A stretch of DNA of 64,000 nucleotides from CAG-170 sp022779365 (GTDB taxonomy: Bacteria; Bacillota; Clostridia; Oscillospirales; Oscillospiraceae): NCBI GenBank assembly GCA_022779365.1, contig JALFSI010000034.1, positions 1 through 64,000 on the forward strand, written 5' to 3'. Of this stretch, positions 17,863 to 26,859 are shown piece after piece. The notes under the pieces are model-generated. The model was not told the origin of the DNA. It made no database searches and saw only the letters and a list, made by a program, of their open reading frames with translations. Within the stretch, counting starts at the first letter, position 1; every line of letters begins with the position of its first letter. The position numbers and the translations under genes are program-made.

Positions 17863-18849
17863 TTAAACGTACCCGTAAAGTCCCCGAACCGACACCTCAC
17901 CGAAGGCGATGTGCTCCTGCGTGCCGTCGTCGTAGCGCACGATGAGCGCACCGTCGGGCGCGACATCCTCGGCAAGCGCCTCGCGCGAAGAATCGCCGCG
18001 CAGGATCGTCACGCGCCTTCCCAGCGTGACGCACCCGGCGCGAAAGCGCGCCATATCCTCGGCGCAGCCGCCGGGGAGCTGCGCGTCCAGCCGCGCAAAG
18101 GCACGCAGCAGCGCCGCGGCAAGGCGCGCCCTTGCGACGCGCCGCCCGGTGTGCAGCCAGATCGACGTCGCCACGTCCCGGATGTCCTCCGGGAACTGTG
18201 TCTGCGCGCAGTTGACGCCGATGCCGACCACGACGTACTCCACCTCGCGCGTCTCGGCAATGATCGACAGCTCGGTGAGGATACCCGCGAGCTTTTTTGT
18301 GCCGAACACAAGGTCGTTCGTCCACTTGATGCCCGGGCGCTCGCCGCAGACCGCCTCCACCGCGTCGCACGCGCCCACAGCGACAAGCGCCGTGAGGTTC
18401 ATAATTTCCTCCGGCAGCGCGCGCGGGCGCAGCACCACGCTCATATATAATCCCTCGCCGGGGGGCGAATAAAAGCTCCGCCCGCGCCTGCCGCGCCCAG
18501 CGGTCTGGCGGTCGGCGATGACGCACGTCCCCGACGGCGCACCCTGCGCCGCCATCTGCCGCGCCATGCGGTTGGTGGAGTCTACGCTCTGGCAGACCGT
18601 GACGCGCTGCGCCCACGGATGCCCCGCGAGCGCCTCCGCCACCGCCTCGCGCGTGAGCACATCCGGCTGCGCCGTCAGGCGGTAGCCGCGATTCGTCCCG
18701 GCGGCAATGTCATAGCCCTCGGCGCGCAGCGCGCGCACCGCCTTCCACACCGCCGCGCGCGAAAGCCCGAGCTGCTGGCTGAGCTGCTCGCCGGACAGGT
18801 CGCCCTGCGCGCGCTGCAAAAGCTGTAATACTGCTTCCTTCGTGCTCAT
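17863..18849 (-). CDS. birA: Biotin-protein ligase / biotin operon repressor BirA
   Basis: A 328-residue bifunctional protein. Residues 1-65 form a winged-helix DNA-binding domain (LSRAAVWKAVRALR at 29-42). The ligase domain has GRGRRGRSF at 118-126 for biotinyl-AMP, KWTNDL at 175-180 and the Lys/Gly pattern KKLAGIL from about 185, followed by a small C-terminal SH3-like domain. It attaches biotin to carboxylase carriers and, bound to biotinyl-AMP, represses biotin genes. The frame is open upstream, but ATG 18849 has a GGAGACGG site. It is divergent from bioY, whose promoter carries a BirA-type operator. Confidence 0.93.
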   Translation of the reverse strand: MSTKEAVLQLLQRAQGDLSGEQLSQQLGLSRAAVWKAVRALRAEGYDIAAGTNRGYRLTAQPDVLTREAVAEALAGHPWAQRVTVCQSVDSTNRMARQMAAQGAPSGTCVIADRQTAGRGRRGRSFYSPPGEGLYMSVVLRPRALPEEIMNLTALVAVGACDAVEAVCGERPGIKWTNDLVFGTKKLAGILTELSIIAETREVEYVVVGIGVNCAQTQFPEDIRDVATSIWLHTGRRVARARLAAALLRAFARLDAQLPGGCAEDMARFRAGCVTLGRRVTILRGDSSREALAEDVAPDGALIVRYDDGTQEHIAFGEVSVRGLYGYV

Positions 18850-18878
18850 ATCCGTCTCCGAAATTTGTTCTTGGGCAA

Positions 18879-19029
18879 CACCGCACAATTGCGTCTGTGC
18901 GCTTCGGCGGATCTTTTCCGCCAATTCTGCGGTTTGAACCGTGCGAAATACACAAAGTATTCCTGCACGCTTCAAACCTTGACTTGACGAAAAATCTCTC
19001 GCCGAATCTGCTTGCCGAATTGTGCGGTG
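18879..19029. repeat. Nested palindromic element between birA and bioY
   Basis: Perfect 12-base inverted ends (CACCGCACAATT and AATTGTGCGGTG) enclose 127 bases. Inside are a second imperfect inverted pair (GGTTTGAACCGTGC / GCACGCTTCAAACC) and a small hairpin (GGCGGA / TCCGCC). The nested symmetry is like a MITE or a large extruding palindrome. It has no coding capacity of its own and occupies almost the whole birA side of the intergenic region, so the birA promoter must lie in or beyond it. Confidence 0.55.
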
Positions 19030-19035
19030 CAGCCC

Positions 19036-19104
19036 TTGATATTTCTATTATACTCTGCTATACTCTCGATTGTAAACCCTATACAAAATTTTTAGGTTTA
19101 CAAT
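19036..19104 (+). promoter_or_regulatory. bioY promoter with BirA operator
   Basis: The promoter is TTGATA (19036-19041), a 17-base spacer and TATACT (19059-19064). Over the start site lies the inverted repeat TTGTAAACC (19070-19078), 16 bases, GGTTTACAA (19095-19103). This matches the Gram-positive BirA box type in sequence, symmetry and spacing. Repressor bound here would block transcription of the biotin transporter when biotin is plentiful. Confidence 0.88.
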
Positions 19105-19115
19105 CGGAGGCTATC

Positions 19116-19649
19116 ATGAAAACACGCTCGCTCATCCTGACCGCTCTGTTCGCCGCGCTGACCGCCGTCGGCGCGTTTTTGAAGATCCCCTTCCCGCTCT
19201 CGGCGATCACGCTGCAATTTTTCTTTACCGCCATGGCGGGCACGCTGCTGGGGAAGAAATACGGCGCGCTGTCGCAGGCGGTGTATGTGCTGCTGGGGCT
19301 GGTCGGCGTGCCGATCTTTGCGCTCGGCGGCGGGTTTTCGTATGTTTTTCAGCCGACGTTCGGCTTTCTGCTGGGGCTGATCCCGTCGGCATGGGTCATC
19401 GGCAGCTTGGCACGCCGCCCGCTGACGTTCTGGCGGTCGGTCACGGCGATGCTGGCGGGGCTTGCGGTGCTGTACGCCATCGGCGTGCCGTACATGGCGC
19501 TGATCGCAAACGCGTACCTCGGCAAGGGGCTGACATTCTGGCAGGTACTCAAAAACGGGATGCTCATCTACCTCCCCGGCGATATGCTCAAGATCGCGGC
19601 GGGCAGCGCCCTGAGCTGCGCCGTGACGCGCCGTATTCCCAATCTCTGA
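19116..19649 (+). CDS. bioY: Biotin transporter BioY
   Basis: A 177-residue substrate-binding membrane subunit (S component) of an ECF-type biotin importer. It begins MKTRSLILTALFAALTAVGA and has about six hydrophobic segments. The early LKIPFPLSAITLQFFF and later GLVGVPIFALGGG are BioY hallmarks. The ATG at 19116 is five bases after GGAGG; the longer upstream frame crosses the operator. No ECF ATPase or T genes are nearby, so it would share a general ECF module or act alone. Biotin repression through the BirA box is expected. Confidence 0.95.
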   Translation: MKTRSLILTALFAALTAVGAFLKIPFPLSAITLQFFFTAMAGTLLGKKYGALSQAVYVLLGLVGVPIFALGGGFSYVFQPTFGFLLGLIPSAWVIGSLARRPLTFWRSVTAMLAGLAVLYAIGVPYMALIANAYLGKGLTFWQVLKNGMLIYLPGDMLKIAAGSALSCAVTRRIPNL

Positions 19650-19661
19650 GTTTTGAGGAAT

Positions 19662-19703
19662 CTCTGAATAAATCCCCAACCGCGGACGTTGATTTAATCA
19701 GAG
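19662..19703 (+). terminator. Possible hairpin behind bioY
   Basis: Arms CTCTGAATAAATC (19662-19674) and GATTTAATCAGAG (19691-19703) pair with one mismatch. There is no good U-run, so termination is uncertain. The remaining bases to the rny promoter show nothing recognisable. Confidence 0.35.
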
Positions 19704-19766
19704 CTTCTTCGTTGTCTGCTTTCACAATTCCGATCGTGGTATCACGTGCAGATTGCACAATTTTGC

Positions 19767-19795
19767 TTGACACGCCCCCTTGGAAACAGTACAAT
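19767..19795 (+). promoter_or_regulatory. SigA promoter of rny
   Basis: A consensus TTGACA (19767-19772), 17 bases, then TACAAT (19790-19795). The leader to the rny start is about 105 bases. Confidence 0.85.
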
Positions 19796-19906
19796 GTAGG
19801 GTAGGATTTGTATGGTCGCAGGCAGGCTATGGGGACGCCCGCCGCGGCTTGACTGATTCAAACCCGCAACCCAAATACGAAAGAAAGGGAGGTGTGTCCG
19901 CAGTTT

Positions 19907-21463
19907 ATGGAATTTAATATGCTCACGCTCATCCTGTGCATCGCCGGATTCGTGCTGGGCGGGCTGATCTTCTTCTTTGTCGGCAAGGCGTATCGCAAGA
20001 GCGTCGCCGAAAAGGAGATCGGCAGCGCCGAGGAAGAAGCGCGCCGTATTATCAACGAAGCCATCAAGGGCGGCGAAAATAAGAAGCGCGAAATGCTGGT
20101 CGAGGCAAAGGAAGAGATCCATAAAACGCGTACCGAAAACGAACGGGAGCTGAAAGACCGCCGCACCGAGGTCCAGAAGCAGGAACGGCGCTTACAGCAG
20201 AAGGAAGAAACACTCGATAAAAAACTCGACGCACACGAAAAGAAAGAAGAGGAACTCACCCGCCGCGTTGCCGCCGTGCAGAAGCAGGAGGAGGAAGTTG
20301 CCTCCATCAAGCGCGGTCAGCTCGAAATGCTGGAAAAGATCTCGGGACTGACGCAGGAAGAGGCGAAAGCCCAGCTTCTCAAGGACGTAGAGTCCGAGAT
20401 CCGGCACGAGACCGCCATGAAGATCAAGGAGGTCGAAACGCAGCTCAAGGAGGAATCCGACCAGCGCGCCCGCGAGATCCTCGCCACCGCCATCCAGCGC
20501 TGCGCAGCCGATCACGCTGCCGAGACCACCGTTTCCGTCGTGGCGCTGCCCAACGACGAGATGAAGGGGCGCATCATCGGGCGCGAGGGGCGCAACATCC
20601 GCACGCTCGAGACCATCACGGGCGTCGATCTCATCATCGACGACACGCCCGAGGCGATCACCGTGTCGTCCTTTGACCCCGTCCGCCGCGAGATCGCGCG
20701 TCTGGCGCTGGAAAAGCTCATCGCCGATGGGCGCATCCATCCCACGCGCATCGAGGATATGGTCGAAAAAGCCCGCCGCGAGGTCGAGCACACCATCAAG
20801 GCAGAGGGCGAGCGCGCCACGTTCGAGGTCGGCATCCACAACCTGCACCCGGAGCTGGTGAAGCTGCTGGGCCGTCAGAAATACCGCACGTCCTACGGTC
20901 AGAACGTGCTCAACCACTCGATCGAGGTCGCCCACATCGCAGGGCTGCTCGCTGCCGAGCTGGGCGAGGACGTCTCGCTTGCCAAGCGCGCGGGTCTGCT
21001 GCATGACCTCGGCAAATCCGTGGACCACGAGATGGAGGGCAGCCACATCCAGCTTGGTGTGGAGCTCGCCCGCAAGTACAAGGAAAATCCCGTCGTCATC
21101 AACGCCATCGAGGCGCACCATGGCGACGTCGAACCGCAGACCGTCATCGCCTGCCTCGTGCAGGCTGCCGACGCCGTTTCTGCCGCACGCCCCGGTGCGC
21201 GGCGCGAGAATGTGGAAAACTACATCCGCCGTCTGCAGAAACTCGAAGAGCTGACCAGCTCCTTCCCCGGCGTTGAGAAGTCCTACGCCATCCAGGCGGG
21301 GCGTGAGGTGCGCATCATGGTGAAGCCCGAGGAGGTCAGCGAGGACAGCATGATCCTGCTGGCGCACGATCTTGCCAAAAAGATCGAATCCGAGCTGGAA
21401 TACCCCGGTCAGATCAAGGTCAACGTCATCCGCGAGACCAAAGCGGTCGAGTACGCGAAGTAG
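19907..21463 (+). CDS. rny: Ribonuclease Y
   Basis: A 518-residue membrane-anchored endoribonuclease that starts bulk mRNA decay in Firmicutes. The N-terminus (MEFNMLTLILCIAGFVLGG) is a single membrane helix. A long charged coiled coil (about 30-190) follows, then a KH RNA-binding domain with GRIIGREGRNIRTLE (about 218-232). The HD nuclease domain has LLHDLGKSVDHE near 368. ATG 19907 is preferred: an in-frame GTG at 19892 overlaps the GGGAGG site, which is itself rather far (14 bases) from the ATG. The gene is monocistronic with its own promoter and terminator. Confidence 0.96.
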   Translation: MEFNMLTLILCIAGFVLGGLIFFFVGKAYRKSVAEKEIGSAEEEARRIINEAIKGGENKKREMLVEAKEEIHKTRTENERELKDRRTEVQKQERRLQQKEETLDKKLDAHEKKEEELTRRVAAVQKQEEEVASIKRGQLEMLEKISGLTQEEAKAQLLKDVESEIRHETAMKIKEVETQLKEESDQRAREILATAIQRCAADHAAETTVSVVALPNDEMKGRIIGREGRNIRTLETITGVDLIIDDTPEAITVSSFDPVRREIARLALEKLIADGRIHPTRIEDMVEKARREVEHTIKAEGERATFEVGIHNLHPELVKLLGRQKYRTSYGQNVLNHSIEVAHIAGLLAAELGEDVSLAKRAGLLHDLGKSVDHEMEGSHIQLGVELARKYKENPVVINAIEAHHGDVEPQTVIACLVQAADAVSAARPGARRENVENYIRRLQKLEELTSSFPGVEKSYAIQAGREVRIMVKPEEVSEDSMILLAHDLAKKIESELEYPGQIKVNVIRETKAVEYAK

Positions 21464-21476
21464 GTTGCAGATCAAT

Positions 21477-21511
21477 CAGCAGCCCGCCAAACAGCGGGCT
21501 GCTGGTTTTTT
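21477..21511 (+). terminator. rny terminator
   Basis: Ten-base arms CAGCAGCCCG (21477-21486) and CGGGCTGCTG (21495-21504), followed by GTTTTTT. Confidence 0.88.
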
Positions 21512-21529
21512 GTGCACGCAGTTATTATT

Positions 21530-21930
21530 CTGCGTAGGGGCGGGGTTCTACCCCGCCCGCCGTTTTTCTGAGGCAACGGCGATTTGAAGAATTGCCCTGG
21601 CTCTCCCTTTGGGAGAGCTGTCAGCGAAGCTGACTGAGAGGCTCGGTATGGTCGTTGCTGACCCTCTCCGTCCTTCGCTGCGCTCGGACACCTCCCCCAA
21701 AGGGGGAGGCAATGGTGCGTACTGTACCGACGGGTTTGCGCAAGTCCAAGGCTTCCCCCTGGGGGGGAAGCTGTCGCCGTAGGCGACTGATGAGGGGTGG
21801 GGTTCTTATTTCTGAGCTGCGTCGCGTTTTTGAGCCAAACGTGGCAGCAGCTCAAAACGTACCACCCTTCTCCTCATCCGGCGCTTCGCGCCACCTTCCC
21901 ATCAAGGGGAAGTCTTTGGGGTGCGGTGCA
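21530..21930. repeat. Palindromic repeat block A
   Basis: This gene-free stretch is built of modules that recur in four other gaps of the window. They are a GGGCGGGG..CCCCGCCC hairpin; a unit with GGCTCTCCCTTTGGGAGAGC; its inverted relative CCTCCCCCAAAGGGGGAGG; and a second inverted pair with GGCTTCCCCC and CCTCATCCGGCGCTTCGCG. Frames through it give low-complexity peptides and are not genes. No transposase or integrase is associated. Confidence 0.8.
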
Positions 21931-21964
21931 AAAACAGGGAAGGGCTCGCGCCCTTCCCTGTTTT
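21931..21964. terminator. Bidirectional terminator behind the cation antiporter gene
   Basis: An ACAGGGAAGGGC / GCCCTTCCCTGT stem has T-runs on both sides. On the minus strand it follows the antiporter stop by nine bases and is trailed by TTTTTGC. Confidence 0.82.
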
Positions 21965-21972
21965 ACTCTATT

Positions 21973-22953
21973 TTACCTTGTGCACGTCAGCACGACATAG
22001 CCCGCGTAAACCGCCAGCAGCACCACGCCCTGCCAGCGGGCGAAGCGCTTGCTCACGAGCGCCGGAATGGTGGCGATGAAGCCCACGAGCAGGCACGCCG
22101 GCAGGTCGATCGCCGCCATGGTGGCGGAGACCGGCAGGGGCTTGCCCGAGATGAGCGACGAGAGCGGCATGATGAGCGTCAGATCCAGAATATTCGCGCC
22201 CAGAATGTTGCCCACCGACAGCTCCGACTGCTTTTTGGAGATGGCGGTGATGGTGGTGATCAGCTCCGGCAGCGATGTGCCGACGGCGACGAGCGTCACG
22301 CCGATCACGCGCTCGGAAATGCCCGCCAGCCGCGCGAGCGTGCTGCCGTTATTGACCAGAAGCTGCGCGCCGATCACGATCGCCGCCGCGCCGCCGATAA
22401 ACTTGACCACATTCAGCAGCACGGCCTTTTTTCCCGCTGCTTCGGCGGCGGCGCCCTCCGCATCCGGCTGATGACCGTTCAGGCGGACGGTATGGCACGC
22501 CTCGCGCACGTTTTCCCACAGATACACCGCGAAAATGACCAGCAGCACCACGCACATCGCCACGCTCACGCTGCCGCGCAGACCGCACAGCACAATGATG
22601 GCGGACGCAAGGAGCATGAGAATGGATTTGAGCAGATAATCCTTACGCCGGATGACGCCGGGCATGAAAATGACCGCCAGCGCCATGATGAGCCCCAGAT
22701 TCGCCGTGACGCTGCCCACGGCGTTGCCGATGGACATATCAACCTTGCCCTGTGCCGCCGCCATGACGGACACGAGCATCTCCGGCAGCGTGGTGGCAAG
22801 GCTCACGATCGTCGCGCCGATGATGAGCTTGGGGATGCCGCTGCGTTCGGCGATCCAGCTTGCGGCGTCCACAAAAAAGTCGCCGCCCTTGATCGTGAGC
22901 ACCATGCCCACCAGAAACAGAAAAACTGTCAGCGACAAATTATCCGCTTGCAT
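21973..22953 (-). CDS. Calcium/sodium antiporter of the CaCA superfamily (YrbG-like)
   Basis: A 326-residue membrane exchanger with about ten helices in two inverted halves. Each half carries an alpha repeat. The first has SLATTLPEMLVS (about residues 51-62) with GNAVGSVTANLG, and the second has AVGTSLPELITT with GNILGANILDLT. The conserved acidic residue in each (LPE) binds the cations. It should move Ca2+ or K+ against Na+ across the cytoplasmic membrane. AGGAGG precedes ATG 22953, 31 bases after the kinase-like gene. It is the last gene of a four-gene minus-strand operon. Confidence 0.93.
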   Translation of the reverse strand: MQADNLSLTVFLFLVGMVLTIKGGDFFVDAASWIAERSGIPKLIIGATIVSLATTLPEMLVSVMAAAQGKVDMSIGNAVGSVTANLGLIMALAVIFMPGVIRRKDYLLKSILMLLASAIIVLCGLRGSVSVAMCVVLLVIFAVYLWENVREACHTVRLNGHQPDAEGAAAEAAGKKAVLLNVVKFIGGAAAIVIGAQLLVNNGSTLARLAGISERVIGVTLVAVGTSLPELITTITAISKKQSELSVGNILGANILDLTLIMPLSSLISGKPLPVSATMAAIDLPACLLVGFIATIPALVSKRFARWQGVVLLAVYAGYVVLTCTR

Positions 22954-22984
22954 TTATAGTTCCTCCTGTTTTATGCGGGGCCGC

Positions 22985-23911
22985 TCAGTATGCAAAGCAG
23001 CTTCCGCCGACAAATTCGCGCACGATGGAATCGCGCGGGACATACGGCACGCTCAGCGGCGGGAGCTGCCGCACCACGCGCATGAGCACGTCCAGCCCGT
23101 GCGCCTGCAAAAACGCTTCATCCAGCTCCTGCGCCTCGGGCGGGTACTCGCGGAGCGTCCTTGCCAGAATGCACAGCTCGTAGTCGTGGAACGTGTCGAT
23201 GTGGATGGAGGCGTTGGGCTTGTTCGGCGTGATATACTGCTGCTCGCCGCGATCGACCTCCTGCGCCCGCTCGATCGTCTCGCGCAGGCTCTTGCCGCGC
23301 CCGCGCCGGTCGCGCACCATGCGGCGCGCCACGCGGATCTGCTCGGGGTGGATGATCTTATCGTCGTCCGTGATGATGCGCGTGCGCGGGGCGACGTAAA
23401 CGCCGGTGGCGCGGGCGCGCAGGTCGTCGAAGATCAGCGGGTTCAGCATATGGATGCCCTCGGCGATAACGATGCAGTCGCGGCTTCCCTGCATGGGCTT
23501 GCAGCCGCCGGTGGTGTTGCGGACGAAATCATACCACGGCACGTTCGCCGTCTGCCCGCACAAAAGCTGCTCGATGACCTCGCGGAGCTGTTCGCGGTCC
23601 ACGCAGTAGGGCGATTCCCAGTCCTCCGCCTCGGGCGGGCGCTTGTCGAGCGGGAGGAAAAAGTTGTCCATACTGAGCAAACACACCGGCACGCCCAGAT
23701 TTTCCAGATACGCCTTCAGGCGCATCGCCGTGGTGGTCTTGCCTGACCCGGACGGACCGGTCAGCGCAACGATGCGCTTTTGCGGCAGCGCCGAGAGAAT
23801 AGACCCGCACGCAGCGGAGCACTTGTCGTGAAAGACCTCCTCGCAGCGCAGGACAAACTGCGTCTCGTTGCGCATGGCGTCCATAATATTTTCGGTGTCA
23901 ATAACGCGCAT
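22985..23911 (-). CDS. Uridine kinase-like P-loop protein
   Basis: A 308-residue protein of the phosphoribulokinase/uridine kinase fold. Walker A GPSGSGKTT is at about residues 53-61. SMDNFFLPLDKRP (about 84-96) fits the substrate region of uridine kinases, and DCIVIAEGIHMLNP (about 150-163) fits Walker B and the following lid. RRMVRDRRGRGKS is the Arg-rich lid. About 55 residues precede the P-loop, and the C-terminus is longer than in Udk. In longer homologues this kinase is fused to a tRNA-synthetase-like TGS module; that is absent here. GGAAGG stands before ATG 23911. The phosphate acceptor is uncertain. Confidence 0.82.
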   Translation of the reverse strand: MRVIDTENIMDAMRNETQFVLRCEEVFHDKCSAACGSILSALPQKRIVALTGPSGSGKTTTAMRLKAYLENLGVPVCLLSMDNFFLPLDKRPPEAEDWESPYCVDREQLREVIEQLLCGQTANVPWYDFVRNTTGGCKPMQGSRDCIVIAEGIHMLNPLIFDDLRARATGVYVAPRTRIITDDDKIIHPEQIRVARRMVRDRRGRGKSLRETIERAQEVDRGEQQYITPNKPNASIHIDTFHDYELCILARTLREYPPEAQELDEAFLQAHGLDVLMRVVRQLPPLSVPYVPRDSIVREFVGGSCFAY

Positions 23912-23932
23912 GATGGTACTTCCTTTCCAGAT

Positions 23933-25312
23933 TTATTGCGCATTCGGCATCTGCCTACGGATGCGGCGGAAGATCAAAACATAGCAGACGTGGTGCGCCA
24001 GCGACGTGAGCACCCAGCTCACGGGGTAGGAGATGTACAGGCACGGCAGCGTCGGGTCGGCGGCGAAGAGGGTCTTGATCCAGACGATGCGCAGCAGACA
24101 CGACCCGACGGCGCTGACGAACATCGGCAGCCACGCTCTGCCCAGCCCGCGCACCATGCCGCAGCAGGTCTCCATAATACCGCACAAAAAATACGGCGCG
24201 ACGACCCACCACAGGCGCACCATGCCGGTCTCGATGATCTGGGTATAATCGGGGTCGGTGCGGGCAATGTAGACGCTCAACAGCGGGCGTCCGAACAAGA
24301 TGCTGCCCGCGCACATCGGCACGCCGATGAGCAGCACCGCCGCGATGCCGCCGAGATAAATTTTTCCGATGCGTGAGAGCCTGCCCGCGCCGAGGTTCTG
24401 GCTCGTAAACGTCACAACGGCGTTAAACACCGCGTTCATGGCGGTGTAGGTGAAGTTCCCGAGGTTCGCCGCGGCGGTATTGGCGGCGATCACGACCGAA
24501 CCGAAGGAATTGACCGCCTGCTGGATCATGACATTGGAAATATTGAAGATCACGCTTTGCAGCCCCGCCGGCAGCCCGATCTGGATCATGCGCAGCGCCT
24601 CGCGCCAGTCCATGCGGAGCTTTTTAAGCTCCACCCGGCACCAGCCCTCTTCGCGGAACAGGCTGCGCAGCAGCATCGCCACCGCCACATACTGTGACAC
24701 CGTGGTCGCAATGGCGACGCCCGCCACATCCAGCCGGAACGCGATGACGAGCACGAGATTGAGGATAACGTTCACAACGCCCGAAACGGAGAGGAAGATC
24801 AGCGGGCGCTTCGTATCGCCGTCGGCGCGCAGGATCGCCGCTCCGAAGTTATACAGCACGCTCCCCGGCATCCCCAAAAAGTAAATGCGCAGATACAGCG
24901 CCGAGAGCGGCAGAATTTCATCCGGCGTATCCATCATACGCAGCATGGGCTCTGAAAATACAAGCCCCAGCGCCGTCACGATCGCGCCGAGCAGCAGGCT
25001 CAGCACCAGCGAGGTATGCACCGCCGTTTCGGTCCTTTCGCGCTGGCGGCTGCCGATATAGCGGGCGATGAGGATATTCGAGCCGATGGAAATGCCGATG
25101 AACGCGCCGATGAGGAGGTTGATGAGCGACCCCGTCGCGCCCACGGCGGCAAGAGAATTGCTGCCGGAAAATTTGCCGACGACAATGGTGTCGGCGGCAT
25201 TGAATAAAAGCTGCAAGACGCCCGTCGCCGCCAGCGGCAGCGAAAAGCGCACGATCTGTCCGAACGGCGCGCCCTCCAGAAAGTCGATCTTTCGGTCAGC
25301 CTGACGGTTCAT
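23933..25312 (-). CDS. MATE family efflux transporter
   Basis: A 459-residue exporter of the MATE/MOP family with about twelve membrane segments. Residues 17-45 (FGQIVRFSLPLAATGVLQ and following) carry the usual N-terminal pattern, and FTSQNLGAGR in the second half is a family signature. The start codon overlaps the stop of the preceding pseudouridine synthase gene (ATGA), so translation is coupled. The kinase-like gene follows after 21 bases. There is no regulator nearby and the substrate is unknown. It is not close in sequence to the MATE proteins at 265 or 48269. Confidence 0.92.
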   Translation of the reverse strand: MNRQADRKIDFLEGAPFGQIVRFSLPLAATGVLQLLFNAADTIVVGKFSGSNSLAAVGATGSLINLLIGAFIGISIGSNILIARYIGSRQRERTETAVHTSLVLSLLLGAIVTALGLVFSEPMLRMMDTPDEILPLSALYLRIYFLGMPGSVLYNFGAAILRADGDTKRPLIFLSVSGVVNVILNLVLVIAFRLDVAGVAIATTVSQYVAVAMLLRSLFREEGWCRVELKKLRMDWREALRMIQIGLPAGLQSVIFNISNVMIQQAVNSFGSVVIAANTAAANLGNFTYTAMNAVFNAVVTFTSQNLGAGRLSRIGKIYLGGIAAVLLIGVPMCAGSILFGRPLLSVYIARTDPDYTQIIETGMVRLWWVVAPYFLCGIMETCCGMVRGLGRAWLPMFVSAVGSCLLRIVWIKTLFAADPTLPCLYISYPVSWVLTSLAHHVCYVLIFRRIRRQMPNAQ

Positions 25313-26013
25313 TGCTTCTCATCCTCCGTTTTCATGCTTCCCCATTCCGGCGCAGAAAAATCCGGCGAGAGAGAAAAATCTGTCCACGGTGCGCTGTCCG
25401 GCGGCAGCAGAGAAAACTCCAGCGGCACGCCCGTCTGCGGGTGGAAAAAGCGCAGGCGGTACGACCAAAGCGCAATGGCGCAGCCGTCCTCATCGCCCCC
25501 GCCGTATTTGCGGTCGCCCACGAGCGGCAGAGCGCGCGAGGAAAACTGCACGCGGATCTGATGCGTCCTGCCGGTCAGCAGCCGCACCTGCACGAGGCTC
25601 ATGCCGCCATTTTGCGCCAGCACGCGGTAGAAAAGCCGCGCGCGCTTTGCGTCCTTGCGCGGTTCAGCAACGACCACCGTTTTGCGCGTGGAACGGTTGC
25701 GCCACAGAAGATCCTGAAGCTCGCCCTCCGGCGCTTCCGGCGCGCCGTGCACCACGGCGAGGTATTCCTTTTGGAATTTTCCCTCGCGTATCTGCTCCGA
25801 CAGCAGCGACGCCGCCATCTGTGAGCGCGCGTACACCATCACGCCCGACACGGCGGCGTCCAGCCGGTGGACGGTGCGGATGCAGGCGTGCTCATCGCCG
25901 AGCTGCGCGCGCAGCACGCCCGGCAGCCCGTTTTCATCGTCGGTTGACAGCAGCCCCGCGGGCTTGCAGCAGACGAGAATGCGTTCATCCTGATAGAGAA
26001 TCCCCACGCTCAC
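25309..26013 (-). CDS. RluA family pseudouridine synthase
   Basis: A 234-residue enzyme converting uridine to pseudouridine in rRNA or tRNA. HRLDAAVSGVMVYARS (about 49-64) contains the catalytic Asp of the HRLD motif. LLTGRTHQIRVQFS (about 145-158) is the second signature, and VGDRKYGG follows. There is no S4 domain, so it is a short RluA type. The likely start is GTG 26013, with GGGGG seven bases upstream. It begins the operon rluA-type, MATE, kinase-like, antiporter. The exact RNA target is not predictable. Confidence 0.9.
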   Translation of the reverse strand: MSVGILYQDERILVCCKPAGLLSTDDENGLPGVLRAQLGDEHACIRTVHRLDAAVSGVMVYARSQMAASLLSEQIREGKFQKEYLAVVHGAPEAPEGELQDLLWRNRSTRKTVVVAEPRKDAKRARLFYRVLAQNGGMSLVQVRLLTGRTHQIRVQFSSRALPLVGDRKYGGGDEDGCAIALWSYRLRFFHPQTGVPLEFSLLPPDSAPWTDFSLSPDFSAPEWGSMKTEDEKQ

Positions 26014-26166
26014 CGCGCCGCGCCCCCTTTGCGATAGGTTGTCCGTTGATTATAGCACTTTCTCCTGCGTCTGTTCAAGCCCGACCCTTAATATTTCTTA
26101 AAATCCGGCGCTTTGCGGGAATTTTATGATACAATGGCATCAACTTACGAGGACAGGAGTTTTGGT

Positions 26167-26859
26167 ATGGAGCAGACAGTCCGCATTCTGGTCGTGGACG
26201 ACGAGCCGGATATTCGCAACATCCTGCGCATTTTGCTCGAGGCAAAGGGCTACGCCGTGCTGGAGGCGAACAATGGGCGCACGGCGGTGCAGGTCGTGCG
26301 GCGGCAGCCGGAGCTGGATCTCATTATCATGGATATTATGATGCCGGAGCTGTCGGGTCTGGACGCGAGCGACAAGATCCGCGCGCTCACGGCGGCGCCC
26401 ATCCTGTTTCTCACCGCGCGCACGCAGGAGCGCGACCGCTACGAAGCCTACGCCTCCGGCGGGGACGACTATCTGCCCAAGCCCTTTTCGCAGACGGAGC
26501 TGATGATCCGGGTGGAGGCGCTGCTGCGGCGCTACCGCGTATACAAGGGCAAGAGCACCGAGCAGCAGCTCCGCCCCGGGCTTGCGCTGGACGAAGCCGG
26601 GCGGCGTGTGCTCTGCGAGGGCGTGCCGGTGGAGCTGACGGAGACGGAATTTGAGATCTTACAGTTCCTCGCGCATCACCGCGGGCAGGTCGTGTCCGTG
26701 GAGCAGATCTATAACGGCGTGTGGAACGAAAAATATATGCCCTCCTCCACCAACACCGTGATGGTGCACATCGTGAATCTGCGCAAGAAGCTGGAGCGTG
26801 ACCCCTCCAACCCGCGCCTGATCCGCACCGTATGGGGAAAGGGGTATCAGCTTGACTGA
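26167..26859 (+). CDS. OmpR/PhoB family response regulator
   Basis: A 230-residue two-component regulator. The receiver domain (1-115) has the acidic pair D11/D12, phospho-acceptor D56 in IIMDIMMPE, and the conserved Lys in YLPKPFS. The C-terminal winged helix (about 135-230) ends ...RTVWGKGYQLD, typical of PhoB-type DNA binding. The start is ATG 26167 with AGGAG seven bases upstream; the longer frame has no such site. It overlaps the histidine kinase gene by eight bases. It probably controls the transporter-like genes that follow. Confidence 0.95.
   Translation: MEQTVRILVVDDEPDIRNILRILLEAKGYAVLEANNGRTAVQVVRRQPELDLIIMDIMMPELSGLDASDKIRALTAAPILFLTARTQERDRYEAYASGGDDYLPKPFSQTELMIRVEALLRRYRVYKGKSTEQQLRPGLALDEAGRRVLCEGVPVELTETEFEILQFLAHHRGQVVSVEQIYNGVWNEKYMPSSTNTVMVHIVNLRKKLERDPSNPRLIRTVWGKGYQLD

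Noticed and set aside
26107..26135. Promoter of the response regulator gene with TACAAT at 26130-26135
   Set aside because: The -10 box is plausible but no acceptable -35 hexamer lies 16-18 bases upstream.
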